Shown here piece after piece: positions 9,471 to 17,647 of a DNA stretch of 64,000 nt. Below the pieces are notes generated by a model. That model had not been told where the DNA came from. It ran no database searches and worked only from the letters and a program-made list of their open reading frames with translations. The translations under genes and the position numbers were made by a program. The DNA is taken from positions 310,001 through 374,000 of the forward strand of contig VGVV01000003.1 of NCBI GenBank assembly GCA_016873895.1, written 5' to 3'. This DNA is from Ignavibacteria bacterium (GTDB lineage Bacteria; Bacteroidota; Ignavibacteria; Kapaibacteriales; Kapaibacteriaceae). The number at the start of each line of letters is the position of its first letter. The stretch's first letter is position 1.

Positions 9471-10450
9471 GTCTGCTCCGTGATGGAAAGTTGTAAATGG
9501 GAAAGCAGACGATGAACAGCTACAGTTGGTGGAAGGGTACCAATAATGGCCTTGGACCTCAAATCCGCGAGCAATGTCGTAGCACGTGCCTGTGAAACAA
9601 GCATATCGAAAAGTTCATGGTGCAAGGCCATATCAAACCACTGTTGTCGTTGTTCCGAGCGAATACTTTCGCGCAGCTTTGACCGCGATTCGTCAAAGAA
9701 ACTCCGCACCAATTTTGCAGTCTCTTCAAGCCCGTACTGCTTTATCACACTTACCGCTTGAATCCTAACACTCCACTGCTCAGTGGGGGGAAGCATGAAT
9801 TGCATGGCGCTACGCAGTATGGCTTGTGCGCGATTGCTCGCCCCTTCATCCAAATCCGATTTTGTTACGAGAATCGCATGAGCCATTTCCATAATACCGC
9901 GCTTGATGCCCTGAACTTCATCACCTGCCGTAGGTAGAGCAAGCAGCAGGAACATGTCAACCATAGATGCTACTTCGATCTCGCTTTGTCCCACACCCAC
10001 TGTCTCAATGAGAATGGTATCGTAGCTGGCTTCTTCACACAGAATGATTGCGTCTCGTGTAGTTGGTGTTATGCCGCCAAGGCAGGCTCTGGATGGGGAG
10101 GGACGCACAAAAGCTCGGTCTTCTAGCGATAGCTGCGGCATTCGCACCTTATCGCCAAGTATGCTTCCACCTGTCTTTGTGCTCGACGGATCGACGGCGA
10201 GCACTGCAACGGTGCGACCCTGGCGCAATAGAATCTGTCCAAACTCTTCGAGAAACGAACTCTTTCCAACTCCTGGTGGACCAGTTACGCCAATGCGCCA
10301 GGTGTTTCCATGAGGCTTACAAAGCGCCAGCAGCTCATATGCTAATTCCCGGTCCTGCGCCGTTGTACTCTCGAGCACAGATAAACATTTCGACAGGGCT
10401 CTGCGAGAGCCTGCACGAAGATCAGCAAGGAGTTTTTCAGCCGAAGACAT
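9467..10450 (-). CDS. meaB: Methylmalonyl-CoA mutase-associated GTPase MeaB
   Basis: MeaB is a G3E-type GTPase that loads and protects adenosylcobalamin in methylmalonyl-CoA mutase. The 327-residue protein has the P-loop GPPGVGKSS at residues 57-65, the family signature DPSSTKTGGSILGDKVRM near residue 87, the ETVGVGQSE switch near 147 and VTKSDLD for guanine recognition near 197. Length is as usual for the family. The matching mutase is encoded on the plus strand about 46 kb away (56785-58926), not next door as is common. Upstream lies glmS after a 109-base gap holding short repeats; downstream it overlaps the M24 peptidase by four bases. It could have its own promoter in that gap. Confidence 0.93.
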   Translation of the reverse strand: MSSAEKLLADLRAGSRRALSKCLSVLESTTAQDRELAYELLALCKPHGNTWRIGVTGPPGVGKSSFLEEFGQILLRQGRTVAVLAVDPSSTKTGGSILGDKVRMPQLSLEDRAFVRPSPSRACLGGITPTTRDAIILCEEASYDTILIETVGVGQSEIEVASMVDMFLLLALPTAGDEVQGIKRGIMEMAHAILVTKSDLDEGASNRAQAILRSAMQFMLPPTEQWSVRIQAVSVIKQYGLEETAKLVRSFFDESRSKLRESIRSEQRQQWFDMALHHELFDMLVSQARATTLLADLRSKAIIGTLPPTVAVHRLLSHLQLSITEQT

Positions 10451-10471
10451 AGGTTGAGGGACTTACAAACT

Positions 10472-10530
10472 GGATTACTGATGACTGGTTACAGATTACT
10501 GGTTACGAGGTACGAGGTACAAGGTACTGG
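10472..10530. repeat. Short degenerate tandem repeats upstream of meaB
   Basis: The gap between glmS and meaB holds GATTACTG twice (10473 and 10494), ACTGGTTAC twice (about 10484 and 10498) and then seven-base units ACGAGGT, ACGAGGT, ACAAGGT (10505-10525). It looks like a slippage-type minisatellite. It is too short and too irregular for a CRISPR array. Confidence 0.6.
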
Positions 10531-10559
10531 AGAATCGATGAGAATCACTGCATTGCATG

Positions 10560-12392
10560 CTATTCTACAGTTACGCTCTTTGCCAAGTTGCGCGGCATAT
10601 CAACATTACAGCCACGTTCCAACGCTATGTAATAGGCCAACAATTGCAGCGGAATAGAAGCCAGGATAGGTGTAAGCATTGGAATTGTTCGTGGAACACG
10701 AATAACGTGATTAGCAACACGAGCAATATGCTCATCATCATCATCGGCGATTGCAATCACACGTCCGTTGCGGGCGCGTACTTCTTCGATGTTTGATACA
10801 ATCTTGTCGTAAATCTCATCTTTCGGTGCGATGAAAACTACCGGCATGTTTTCATCAATAAGCGCTATCGGACCGTGTTTCATCTCAGCAGCCGGATAAC
10901 CTTCGGCGTGGATATACGAGATTTCCTTGAGCTTCAAAGCACCTTCGAGAGCAGCAGGGAAGTTATAGCCACGGCCAAGGTACAGGAAGTTGCTCGCCTG
11001 CGCGTATTCATGTGCAATCTTTTTGATCGGCTCGGCGTTATCGAGAATACGTGTAATCTGTTCTGGAATCTGTTCGAGAGCGTCCGCAAGATCTTTACCT
11101 TGCTGTGCTGAAACAGCCTTCATGCGCCCGAGAAACAAAGCAAACTGGGTAAGAACACATAGCTGGGATGTAAATGCCTTTGTCGAGGCAACACCAATTT
11201 CTGGTCCAGCGTGCAGATACACGCCCGCATCTGTTTCGCGTGCAATTGTGCTACCGACAACATTGACCATACCAATGACAGTAGCCCCTTTGAGCTTTGC
11301 CTCGCGTATGGCTGCCAGCGTATCTGCTGTTTCACCACTTTGTGAGATTGCAATAACGACATCATCATGATGAATGATCGGGTTTCGGTAACGAAACTCA
11401 CTTGCGTACTCAACCTCTACAGGCACCCGTGCAAGCTGCTCAATCAAATACTCGCCAACCAGTGCAGCATGCCACGAAGTGCCGCAAGCTGTTATAATGA
11501 TTCGCTTAGCCTGGCGGAGTTGATCAACGACTGGCCCTAACCCACCGAGACGTACCGAACCTTCCTCGATGTTCAATCGGCCTCGAAATCCATCACGAAA
11601 CGTTATCGGCTGTTCGTAGATCTCCTTCAGCATGAAGTGATCAAACCCACCGCGCTCTATTTGTTCAAGTTCAAAGGCAATCTCTTCAACTACACTGCGG
11701 GTGTCGACATTCTCAATCGTCTTTGTTGAGAATCCATCACGCGTGAGAATTGCCATTTCGTTCTCTTGGAGATAGACAACCTGACGCGTGTGTGAGATAA
11801 CTGCAGATGCATCTGAAGCAACGAGGTACTCGCCATTCCCAATTCCAAGAATGAGGGGGCTACCGCGGCGAGCTGCGATAATCATGTCTGGCTCGTGCAC
11901 ACTCACGACAACGATCCCGAACGTACCTTCTACTTCAGTCAAAGCGGTGCGTACAGCAAGCTCGAGATCTCCGAGAGTCTTGTAAAGCATGCCTATGAAG
12001 ACCGCTAAAACCTCTGAATCCGTATCCGAGCGAAAACTGTATCCGGCGCTTTCGAGCTTCTTCTTGATGGTGAGATAATTCTCAATGATGCCGTTGTGAA
12101 CAAGAGCAATGCCGCCATCCTGATCTGTGTGCGGATGAGCATTTGCATCGTTCGGCACACCGTGCGTTGCCCATCGCGTGTGGCCAACGCCAACACTACC
12201 GTGAATGGAAGCAATATCAACGATATTCTCGAGGTCCTTGACGCGTCCAGCTCGTTTTTCGATGCGCATGGCATCGTCGGAGAGTACGCATACTCCTGTA
12301 GAGTCGTATCCGCGATATTCAAGACGCTTGAGGCCGCTAACGATTAGTGGCGCTGCTTGTTGGGTTCCGATGTATCCGACGATTCCACACAT
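10560..12392 (-). CDS. glmS: Glutamine-fructose-6-phosphate aminotransferase (isomerizing)
   Basis: GlmS makes glucosamine-6-phosphate from fructose-6-phosphate and glutamine, the first step towards UDP-GlcNAc for peptidoglycan and LPS. The 610-residue protein starts MCGIVGYIG, so Cys2 becomes the N-terminal nucleophile of the glutaminase domain after Met removal. That domain runs to about residue 230 and contains GHTRWATHG and HNGIIENY. Two SIS isomerase domains follow; TACGTSWHAA and SQSGETADT mark the sugar-phosphate site, and the end DMPRNLAKSVTVE is the conserved tail. It lies 24 bases behind lptD, so the two are probably cotranscribed. No glmS ribozyme or other leader element is visible in that short gap. 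Confidence 0.97.
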   Translation of the reverse strand: MCGIVGYIGTQQAAPLIVSGLKRLEYRGYDSTGVCVLSDDAMRIEKRAGRVKDLENIVDIASIHGSVGVGHTRWATHGVPNDANAHPHTDQDGGIALVHNGIIENYLTIKKKLESAGYSFRSDTDSEVLAVFIGMLYKTLGDLELAVRTALTEVEGTFGIVVVSVHEPDMIIAARRGSPLILGIGNGEYLVASDASAVISHTRQVVYLQENEMAILTRDGFSTKTIENVDTRSVVEEIAFELEQIERGGFDHFMLKEIYEQPITFRDGFRGRLNIEEGSVRLGGLGPVVDQLRQAKRIIITACGTSWHAALVGEYLIEQLARVPVEVEYASEFRYRNPIIHHDDVVIAISQSGETADTLAAIREAKLKGATVIGMVNVVGSTIARETDAGVYLHAGPEIGVASTKAFTSQLCVLTQFALFLGRMKAVSAQQGKDLADALEQIPEQITRILDNAEPIKKIAHEYAQASNFLYLGRGYNFPAALEGALKLKEISYIHAEGYPAAEMKHGPIALIDENMPVVFIAPKDEIYDKIVSNIEEVRARNGRVIAIADDDDEHIARVANHVIRVPRTIPMLTPILASIPLQLLAYYIALERGCNVDMPRNLAKSVTVE

Positions 12393-12416
12393 AGGCTACG
12401 AAAATACGCAGTATCA

Positions 12417-14939
12417 CTACCGATATAATGGGGTAGACTGCTTAGGGATGACCAAATCACGAAGTTGTTGTGCATTTGCACCAAACCTGAGAAAGAAACC
12501 TCGATTGAATCCAGTTGGCACCCAATTGAGCGAGAGGTACCAGCAATGGATCTGCTTTTGAATGTCAATGATTGGGTTGATCATTTCCTGATTCATCACG
12601 TCATAGCTGCCCGTAAGACTCATTCGCATCGTCGAGGTAAGTGCTACCGATCCACGGAATGTGACATACAATGACTGACTAACGAGATCTGGATTGGGTT
12701 GTTGCAAGCTGTACAGAACGTTTGCTGACAAGTTCCATGGCATATCGAAATCGGACCATCCCGGGGTATTGTCGCCAAATATATCGTGCTGTCTAGCAGA
12801 CGTATTAAGGCGCTCGCCAAAGCGTTCTTCAAGCTCCTTCATCGAGCTTCGCGCTGAGTCGCCTGGTGGCGCGGTCGTTGACGCACTAGAGCTACTACCC
12901 GAGAATCGGGTTCCAAACTGTACGTTGATGTTCGTCAGTCGTGCAAGCCCCTTGCCAGCAGATAGCATGCTGTTGTCAACATCGCGCCATTGCGCGAGAC
13001 CTGTAGCTGGGTCGATGGCTCGAACCTGGTCGTATGTTGAAAAAACTCCATTCACATTGAAGTCGAACTCGTCCAATGCAGGTGTGCGGAGGTTAAATGA
13101 GATCGGACTCAGGCGTAGCGAATCAGCTGCTAAATTGTACGAGGTGGATGCTGTAAGCGTAAATAAATCAATGGGCTTATCTAGGCTGTCGCCTCGATTC
13201 ACCTTGATTGCTACGCGATTGAGAAATGAGCCTGTGATAAGCGCTTGTGTTCGTTGCGAGGCAAGTTGACCACCTGGGCCAAATCGGCCATACTGGACTT
13301 GCTGTCCTGTGATGGGGCTGATATATCGCCCATAAAAACCCAACGTAGGATCTGATTGGTCAGGAATGTATTGAAATCCAATCGCAGGCTGAAACGTATG
13401 TCGTATGGCTTTCCACCCCAGAATATCTGGCTTTGCCATACCATAGAGAAATGTGCTAGCAGTTACACCCACACCATACGTGTACTCACGAAAGAATCCA
13501 GTCTCTTTCGACGTCACAAGTATTGAGTCGGCTGGGTTAACAGACTGCGAAAACCTCTGGAAATACCAATTCTCTGAAAACGATAACGACGGCGATACCT
13601 GGACGTTGCCCAATCGAGGTGTTACCAGCAGCGTTGGCCTATGCTCGATTGCAGAAGACTCCGTGATTGTAAATGCTCCCGTATCGGCTGATCGGAACGT
13701 TGAGTGATTGTAACGTCCTGTTGCACGATACGAGAATTGAATATCACTGATCCATGATCCCGGCTCTGCAATTCCTTTGAATGGTTGCAACTGCGGTATA
13801 GCAAAATTGATGGATGGGCTCTGCGAGACTGCGCCCGTTAGCATGTTTTGATCACGCGTGTAACCTGTATTGAGCGTCATGCCATTGTAGAATGTACGCT
13901 GATAGGAAATGTTACTTCGCGCATTTTGACGCAGCCGGTCGGTAGGGTTGAAGGATGTATTTTGAAACAGTTTCTGCGTTGTGTATAAAACATCCGCAAC
14001 AACAGACTCCCCCGGGCGCAACTGCTGTGCGTGGGCTGCTTGTACACCGATATTCATGGCAAACGGATCGAGAACATTAAACCGTGTGTATCCAAAGCGC
14101 AACTCGGCATTACCACGCAGATTTGATCCAACCACGTATTGGCCTCGACCATAGAGCGTAAAGCCACCTTTCGAGGTTACATCTGCTGTTACCTCTGCAT
14201 CCATGTAATCGTCTATGGCAAAGTAATACCCAAGATTCTGTAGGACCACACCTCGGTCGCTTGTTACAAGAGGGGAGGGCATGATCAGACCCGATCTGCG
14301 TCCACGTTCCAGGGAGAAAAACACACCAAAGGGCAGTGCGAACACCGGCACGTCGTCTACGTACATAAGGAGAGGATCAAGAAATATCTTGTCATCTGAT
14401 ACAACTTTCATCCTAGGCGACGTGAAGTAAAAATGAGGATGTGGCGCATCACAGGTGGTAAAACAACCATCTTCAATGTAGGCCGTGCGTTCATCAATGC
14501 GCTTTATAGCAGAGCCGTAGTAATAGCCACCTTCTACATTCGTTTCTCCGTACTCTACTCGCCCCTTGCCAGTGACAAAGTTGTACTCCATCAATTTACC
14601 AGCGTATTCCTCCCCATTGTCTTTGAGAACAGGAAATCCGACGAGGCGTCCGGACTTATCCTGCATACCCGACGCCTTCATGGTACTGTTGTCGAAGTTC
14701 AGAATGATTTCCTCTGCGGCAATCTGTTGACTCTTAAACGAAACGTTTGAGGCACCTCGTAACCGCAGGAATCGCCGAGCAGACCGAAAATGAGCCGTAT
14801 CCTTTGCGTTAAATGTTACGATTGTGTCAACCGTTCCAGACTCTGAACGGTCAGCAATCTTCACACTGTCTGCTAGGCTAGCAGACAAGACGTCAACAGG
14901 AGCCACCGCAAGCAGGCAAAACAGCAAGAGCTGATGCAA
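12417..14939 (-). CDS. lptD: LPS-assembly outer-membrane protein LptD homologue (Bacteroidota type)
   Basis: LptD with LptE inserts LPS into the outer leaflet of the outer membrane. The 840-residue protein starts at a TTG (14939) with AGGT just upstream; the hydrophobic signal peptide follows at once and no ATG fits. An OstA/LptA-like beta-jellyroll covers about residues 35-215 (for example QQIAAEEIILNFDNS), including the conserved CFTTCDAPHPHFYFTSPRMK near residue 158. A long beta-barrel follows to the C-terminus, with alternating aromatic strands. It sits between a DUF4292-like gene (14 bases upstream) and glmS (24 bases downstream), a coherent envelope-building set. Disulfide partners other than the Cys pair near residue 158 are not obvious. 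Confidence 0.9.
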   Translation of the reverse strand: MHQLLLFCLLAVAPVDVLSASLADSVKIADRSESGTVDTIVTFNAKDTAHFRSARRFLRLRGASNVSFKSQQIAAEEIILNFDNSTMKASGMQDKSGRLVGFPVLKDNGEEYAGKLMEYNFVTGKGRVEYGETNVEGGYYYGSAIKRIDERTAYIEDGCFTTCDAPHPHFYFTSPRMKVVSDDKIFLDPLLMYVDDVPVFALPFGVFFSLERGRRSGLIMPSPLVTSDRGVVLQNLGYYFAIDDYMDAEVTADVTSKGGFTLYGRGQYVVGSNLRGNAELRFGYTRFNVLDPFAMNIGVQAAHAQQLRPGESVVADVLYTTQKLFQNTSFNPTDRLRQNARSNISYQRTFYNGMTLNTGYTRDQNMLTGAVSQSPSINFAIPQLQPFKGIAEPGSWISDIQFSYRATGRYNHSTFRSADTGAFTITESSAIEHRPTLLVTPRLGNVQVSPSLSFSENWYFQRFSQSVNPADSILVTSKETGFFREYTYGVGVTASTFLYGMAKPDILGWKAIRHTFQPAIGFQYIPDQSDPTLGFYGRYISPITGQQVQYGRFGPGGQLASQRTQALITGSFLNRVAIKVNRGDSLDKPIDLFTLTASTSYNLAADSLRLSPISFNLRTPALDEFDFNVNGVFSTYDQVRAIDPATGLAQWRDVDNSMLSAGKGLARLTNINVQFGTRFSGSSSSASTTAPPGDSARSSMKELEERFGERLNTSARQHDIFGDNTPGWSDFDMPWNLSANVLYSLQQPNPDLVSQSLYVTFRGSVALTSTMRMSLTGSYDVMNQEMINPIIDIQKQIHCWYLSLNWVPTGFNRGFFLRFGANAQQLRDLVIPKQSTPLYR

Positions 14940-14953
14940 CTGACCTATCGTAG

Positions 14954-15778
14954 TTATCTGAGCGATGTTCGTGTGAATGACCGTGGCACTTGTAGCTTCG
15001 AAGAAGCATTTTTCGGAAGTACTGTTGTTACCTCATCGTATTCCAGCTTTACGTCATGTTCACCATCGTTCACACGAATGCGTATTACATGAGGAACATT
15101 CGCGTTACCATCAATTGGCTTGATATCACCGTACTGAACATTCAATATTGGTGATCCGTCAGCCCGTTTTCGTTGAAACTGACGGATTACTCGTTGTATG
15201 CTATCGATAAGTGCGTACTCAACCATGCTGGTATCCTTACGCATGTAAAGCGAGGCTCCGTCATCTCGTTTAGACTCAATTGTGTAATCCTTCGGCATCC
15301 CTGGCGGCATGCAGCGAACGATCGACAGAATATCATTAAGTCCGATTGGAATTGGCAATAGATCGTTTACTCGAGCAGAACGAGGATCGCCATCAAAAGC
15401 CGTTTGTTGCAAGTAGTTAACAACGAGAAAAGAATCTGGTTGAGCATACACGCGGGCAACCACGATTCCAATTGGCCCCATAGCGGTGAATACTACCGTA
15501 TCTGTGCGCACCACGGCCGTAAACGAGACGCTTTGATCGAATCCAGTCGAGGGCGTCTGGACGTTCATGGTACCCTCGATGTACATATGCGCTGGACGTG
15601 CCACGGGCCAAACAGCCTCGACTGCGCCTGTGCCAGCCGAGACTTTCATAGCCATCAATAGCAAGCCGACAATGATCGTCGAGAGCGCTGAAAACAGCTT
15701 AATACTTGTATGTTGCTTTTTCTTCACCTGCAAATATCCAACATCCAGGGCGTAGTATCGTCCTCCAGGAACCCTCAT
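14954..15778 (-). CDS. DUF4292-like periplasmic protein (LolA/LolB-type fold suspected)
   Basis: The protein begins with positively charged residues (VKKKQH) and one hydrophobic segment (FSALSTIIVGLLLMAMKV), then about 210 residues of beta-rich sequence with the pattern MYIEGTMNVQTPSTGFDQS and VFTAMGPIGIVVARVYAQPDS. This matches the DUF4292 group of Bacteroidota, thought to resemble LolA/LolB lipoprotein carriers; that link is by pattern and known family behaviour, not by a search. ATG 15778 gives 274 residues and has AGG 5-8 bases upstream; GTG 15727 (VKKKQHTS) gives 257 residues and a more usual signal peptide. No lipobox Cys is seen. It heads the minus-strand operon with lptD and glmS, and its promoter must lie in the short gap shared with the divergent pterin synthase gene. 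Confidence 0.72.
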   Translation of the reverse strand: MRVPGGRYYALDVGYLQVKKKQHTSIKLFSALSTIIVGLLLMAMKVSAGTGAVEAVWPVARPAHMYIEGTMNVQTPSTGFDQSVSFTAVVRTDTVVFTAMGPIGIVVARVYAQPDSFLVVNYLQQTAFDGDPRSARVNDLLPIPIGLNDILSIVRCMPPGMPKDYTIESKRDDGASLYMRKDTSMVEYALIDSIQRVIRQFQRKRADGSPILNVQYGDIKPIDGNANVPHVIRIRVNDGEHDVKLEYDEVTTVLPKNASSKLQVPRSFTRTSLR

Positions 15779-15826
15779 GGGACCTAGTTTGTTAACACCA
15801 TCTGCACCACTAACGGCAAACACATC

Positions 15827-16291
15827 ATGATCTTCGTAACGCGTAAGACGCACTTTTCGGCCGCACACAGGCTCTACAACCCCACATTTTCAGACGATCG
15901 CAACGAAGCCGTATTTGACAAATGCAACAATTTTTGGGGTCATGGCCACAACTACGTAGTAGAGGTTACCGTTAAGGGGCTTCCTGATCCTGAAACGGGC
16001 TACGTCATTGATCTCAAGAAGCTCAAGGCTTTGCTCGAGGAGGTCATACTCGATAAAGTCGACCACAAACACCTCAACTTTGACGTCGATTTCCTCCGTG
16101 GCATCATCCCAACAGTCGAAAACTTGTGTGTCGTTTTTTGGCAACAGCTGGAAAACCGCTTGCCGAGTGGTGAGCTCCACTGCATACGCGTGTTTGAGTC
16201 TGAACACAATTTTGCCGATTACTTCGGCGCGCCCGTCTCCGTGCCGCGATACCCGTCTACTCATGCATACAACCTTCACGAGGCCGTATGA
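15827..16291 (+). CDS. 6-pyruvoyltetrahydropterin / 6-carboxytetrahydropterin synthase family enzyme
   Basis: The enzyme acts on 7,8-dihydroneopterin triphosphate, the product of FolE. In this 154-residue protein the zinc ligands are His14 (FSAAHRL), His39 and His41 (GHGHNY), the catalytic Cys is Cys33, and Asp79-His80 plus Glu124 complete the site. The spacing Cys-x5-His-Gly-His (CNNFWGHGHNY) and the DPETGYVIDL and TVENL segments follow the animal PTPS layout; classical QueD has Cys-x3-His-Gly-His. A tetrahydropterin cofactor product is thus at least as likely as the queuosine precursor. Its stop overlaps the folE start by four bases (ATGA), so the two steps are coupled. No other queuosine gene is in the window. 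Confidence 0.9.
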   Translation: MIFVTRKTHFSAAHRLYNPTFSDDRNEAVFDKCNNFWGHGHNYVVEVTVKGLPDPETGYVIDLKKLKALLEEVILDKVDHKHLNFDVDFLRGIIPTVENLCVVFWQQLENRLPSGELHCIRVFESEHNFADYFGAPVSVPRYPSTHAYNLHEAV

Positions 16292-17013
16292 GTCCGAACG
16301 CACGATTCCATTCGCTTGTAGACCTCGATGACGCAGAGCTGGAGCGCCAGCTGCTCCAGGCTGGCAACTTGTATCCTACGCAAAGCAAAGAGGGAAGTAA
16401 GCTCTTTGATGCCAACGGTAACATGCCCCTTTCCGATGAAGAAAGGGAGCATATGATCCTTGCTGTAGAAACCAAGTTTTCCGAGATTTTTGATCTCATG
16501 CGCATCGACCGCAATGACCCGAACAGCACCGACACTCCATTTCGGTTGGCTCGCATGTGGGTGAATGAGCTCTTTGCAGGCAGGTACTCAGCAGCACCGA
16601 AAATCACCGTGTTTCCTAACAGACGAGACGTGGGAGAGATCGTTATCTCCAAGGGGATCAAAGTGATGAGCGTATGCTCGCATCACTGGCAACCAATCAG
16701 CGGAGTATGCTCGATAGGCTACATTCCTAGGGAAAAAGTCATTGGTTTATCAAAGTTCACACGCATCGTGGAGTGGTTCTCAAGAAGAGGGCAGATCCAG
16801 GAGGAATTGGGTGAGCAAATCGCAGATTTTCTCGTGGAAATTCTCGATCCAGTTGCGGTGGGTGTTGTGATCGATTCCAAGCATTACTGCATGATAGCAC
16901 GAGGTGTTGAGGCGCACGACTCCAGTTCTATGATTACATCGGTTATGCGTGGAGAACTAGCGAGAAACACAACATTGCGCTCAGAGTTTCTTCAACTCAT
17001 CAGCGAGCAGTAG
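16288..17013 (+). CDS. folE: GTP cyclohydrolase I
   Basis: FolE opens GTP to 7,8-dihydroneopterin triphosphate, the entry point for folate, queuosine and tetrahydropterins. The 241-residue protein keeps the zinc ligands Cys130 (SVCSHHWQP), His133 and Cys201 (KHYCMIARGV), the IPREKVIGLSKFTRIVEWFSRR helix that binds substrate, and the QEELGEQIADFL segment. The usual CEHH is CSHH here, a substitution beside the ligands. The first 60 residues are a longer, variable N-terminal arm. It overlaps the pterin synthase gene by four bases and is followed after 12 bases by rnhB, so it is the second gene of a long plus-strand operon. Confidence 0.95.
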   Translation: MSPNARFHSLVDLDDAELERQLLQAGNLYPTQSKEGSKLFDANGNMPLSDEEREHMILAVETKFSEIFDLMRIDRNDPNSTDTPFRLARMWVNELFAGRYSAAPKITVFPNRRDVGEIVISKGIKVMSVCSHHWQPISGVCSIGYIPREKVIGLSKFTRIVEWFSRRGQIQEELGEQIADFLVEILDPVAVGVVIDSKHYCMIARGVEAHDSSSMITSVMRGELARNTTLRSEFLQLISEQ

Positions 17014-17025
17014 TTTGCCAGCGTC

Positions 17026-17646
17026 ATGACGCTGGACTACGAGAAGCCATTATGGGAACAATCCGTCTCACCGATCGGTGTAGACGAAGCAGGTCGTGGC
17101 GCACTTGCCGGTCCGGTCGTTGCAGCCGCAGTTATCCTGCATCAGGATGGCATACCTATGGGTCTTAATGACTCTAAGAAATTGTCGCCGAATCAGCGAG
17201 AGCGCCTGAAAGGCCAGATCCTAAATAGTGCAGTATCGTGGGCTGTAGGCATTATCGACGCTCAGCGTATCGATACTATCAACATTCTACAGGCAACATT
17301 CGAGGCGATGCACCTGGCCATCAACGAATGTATTTGTAATGTTGGTAACGTAGAATCTGTACACCTCTTGGTTGATGGTAATCGATTCGCCCGACATGAG
17401 CAGCCCCATACAACGATCATTCGAGGTGACGGCATCTCACCGAGCATTGCTGCAGCATCAATTCTTGCAAAAACCACACGAGACCATCTGATGAAGCATC
17501 GTGTGCACGAGACGTATCCGAACTATGGTTTTGACGTGCACAAAGGCTACGGTACGGCACGGCATCGTGCTGCTATCATCCAACATGGAGCTTGTACTGA
17601 GCACAGGTTGAGTTTCCTGTCAAACATCCTGCCTGCAAGTGCTTAG
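17026..17646 (+). CDS. rnhB: Ribonuclease HII
   Basis: RNase HII removes ribonucleotides and RNA primers from DNA. The 206-residue protein has the signature GVDEAGRGALAGPVV with the catalytic pair Asp20-Glu21, the NDSKKLSPNQRE loop near residue 47, the third acidic residue in LLVDGNRF near 113 and the fourth in SILAKTTRDHLM near 150, ending with YPNYGFDVHKGYGT. Length is typical. It lies 12 bases behind folE and is followed at once by the symporter gene, whose most likely ATG is one base past the rnhB stop. It has no functional link to its neighbours that I can see; it is probably just carried in the operon. Confidence 0.96.
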   Translation: MTLDYEKPLWEQSVSPIGVDEAGRGALAGPVVAAAVILHQDGIPMGLNDSKKLSPNQRERLKGQILNSAVSWAVGIIDAQRIDTINILQATFEAMHLAINECICNVGNVESVHLLVDGNRFARHEQPHTTIIRGDGISPSIAAASILAKTTRDHLMKHRVHETYPNYGFDVHKGYGTARHRAAIIQHGACTEHRLSFLSNILPASA

Positions 17647-17647
17647 C

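Noticed and set aside
10472..10530. Repeats upstream of meaB as a CRISPR array
   Set aside because: Units are seven to nine bases, with no spacers of constant length and no cas genes.
12393..12416. A glmS ribozyme or other leader control upstream of glmS
   Set aside because: Only 24 bases separate glmS from the lptD stop, too short for a ribozyme, and no conserved core is visible.
12694..13269. A 191-codon open frame on the plus strand
   Set aside because: It is antisense to the LptD barrel and has no signal, motif or ribosome-binding site.
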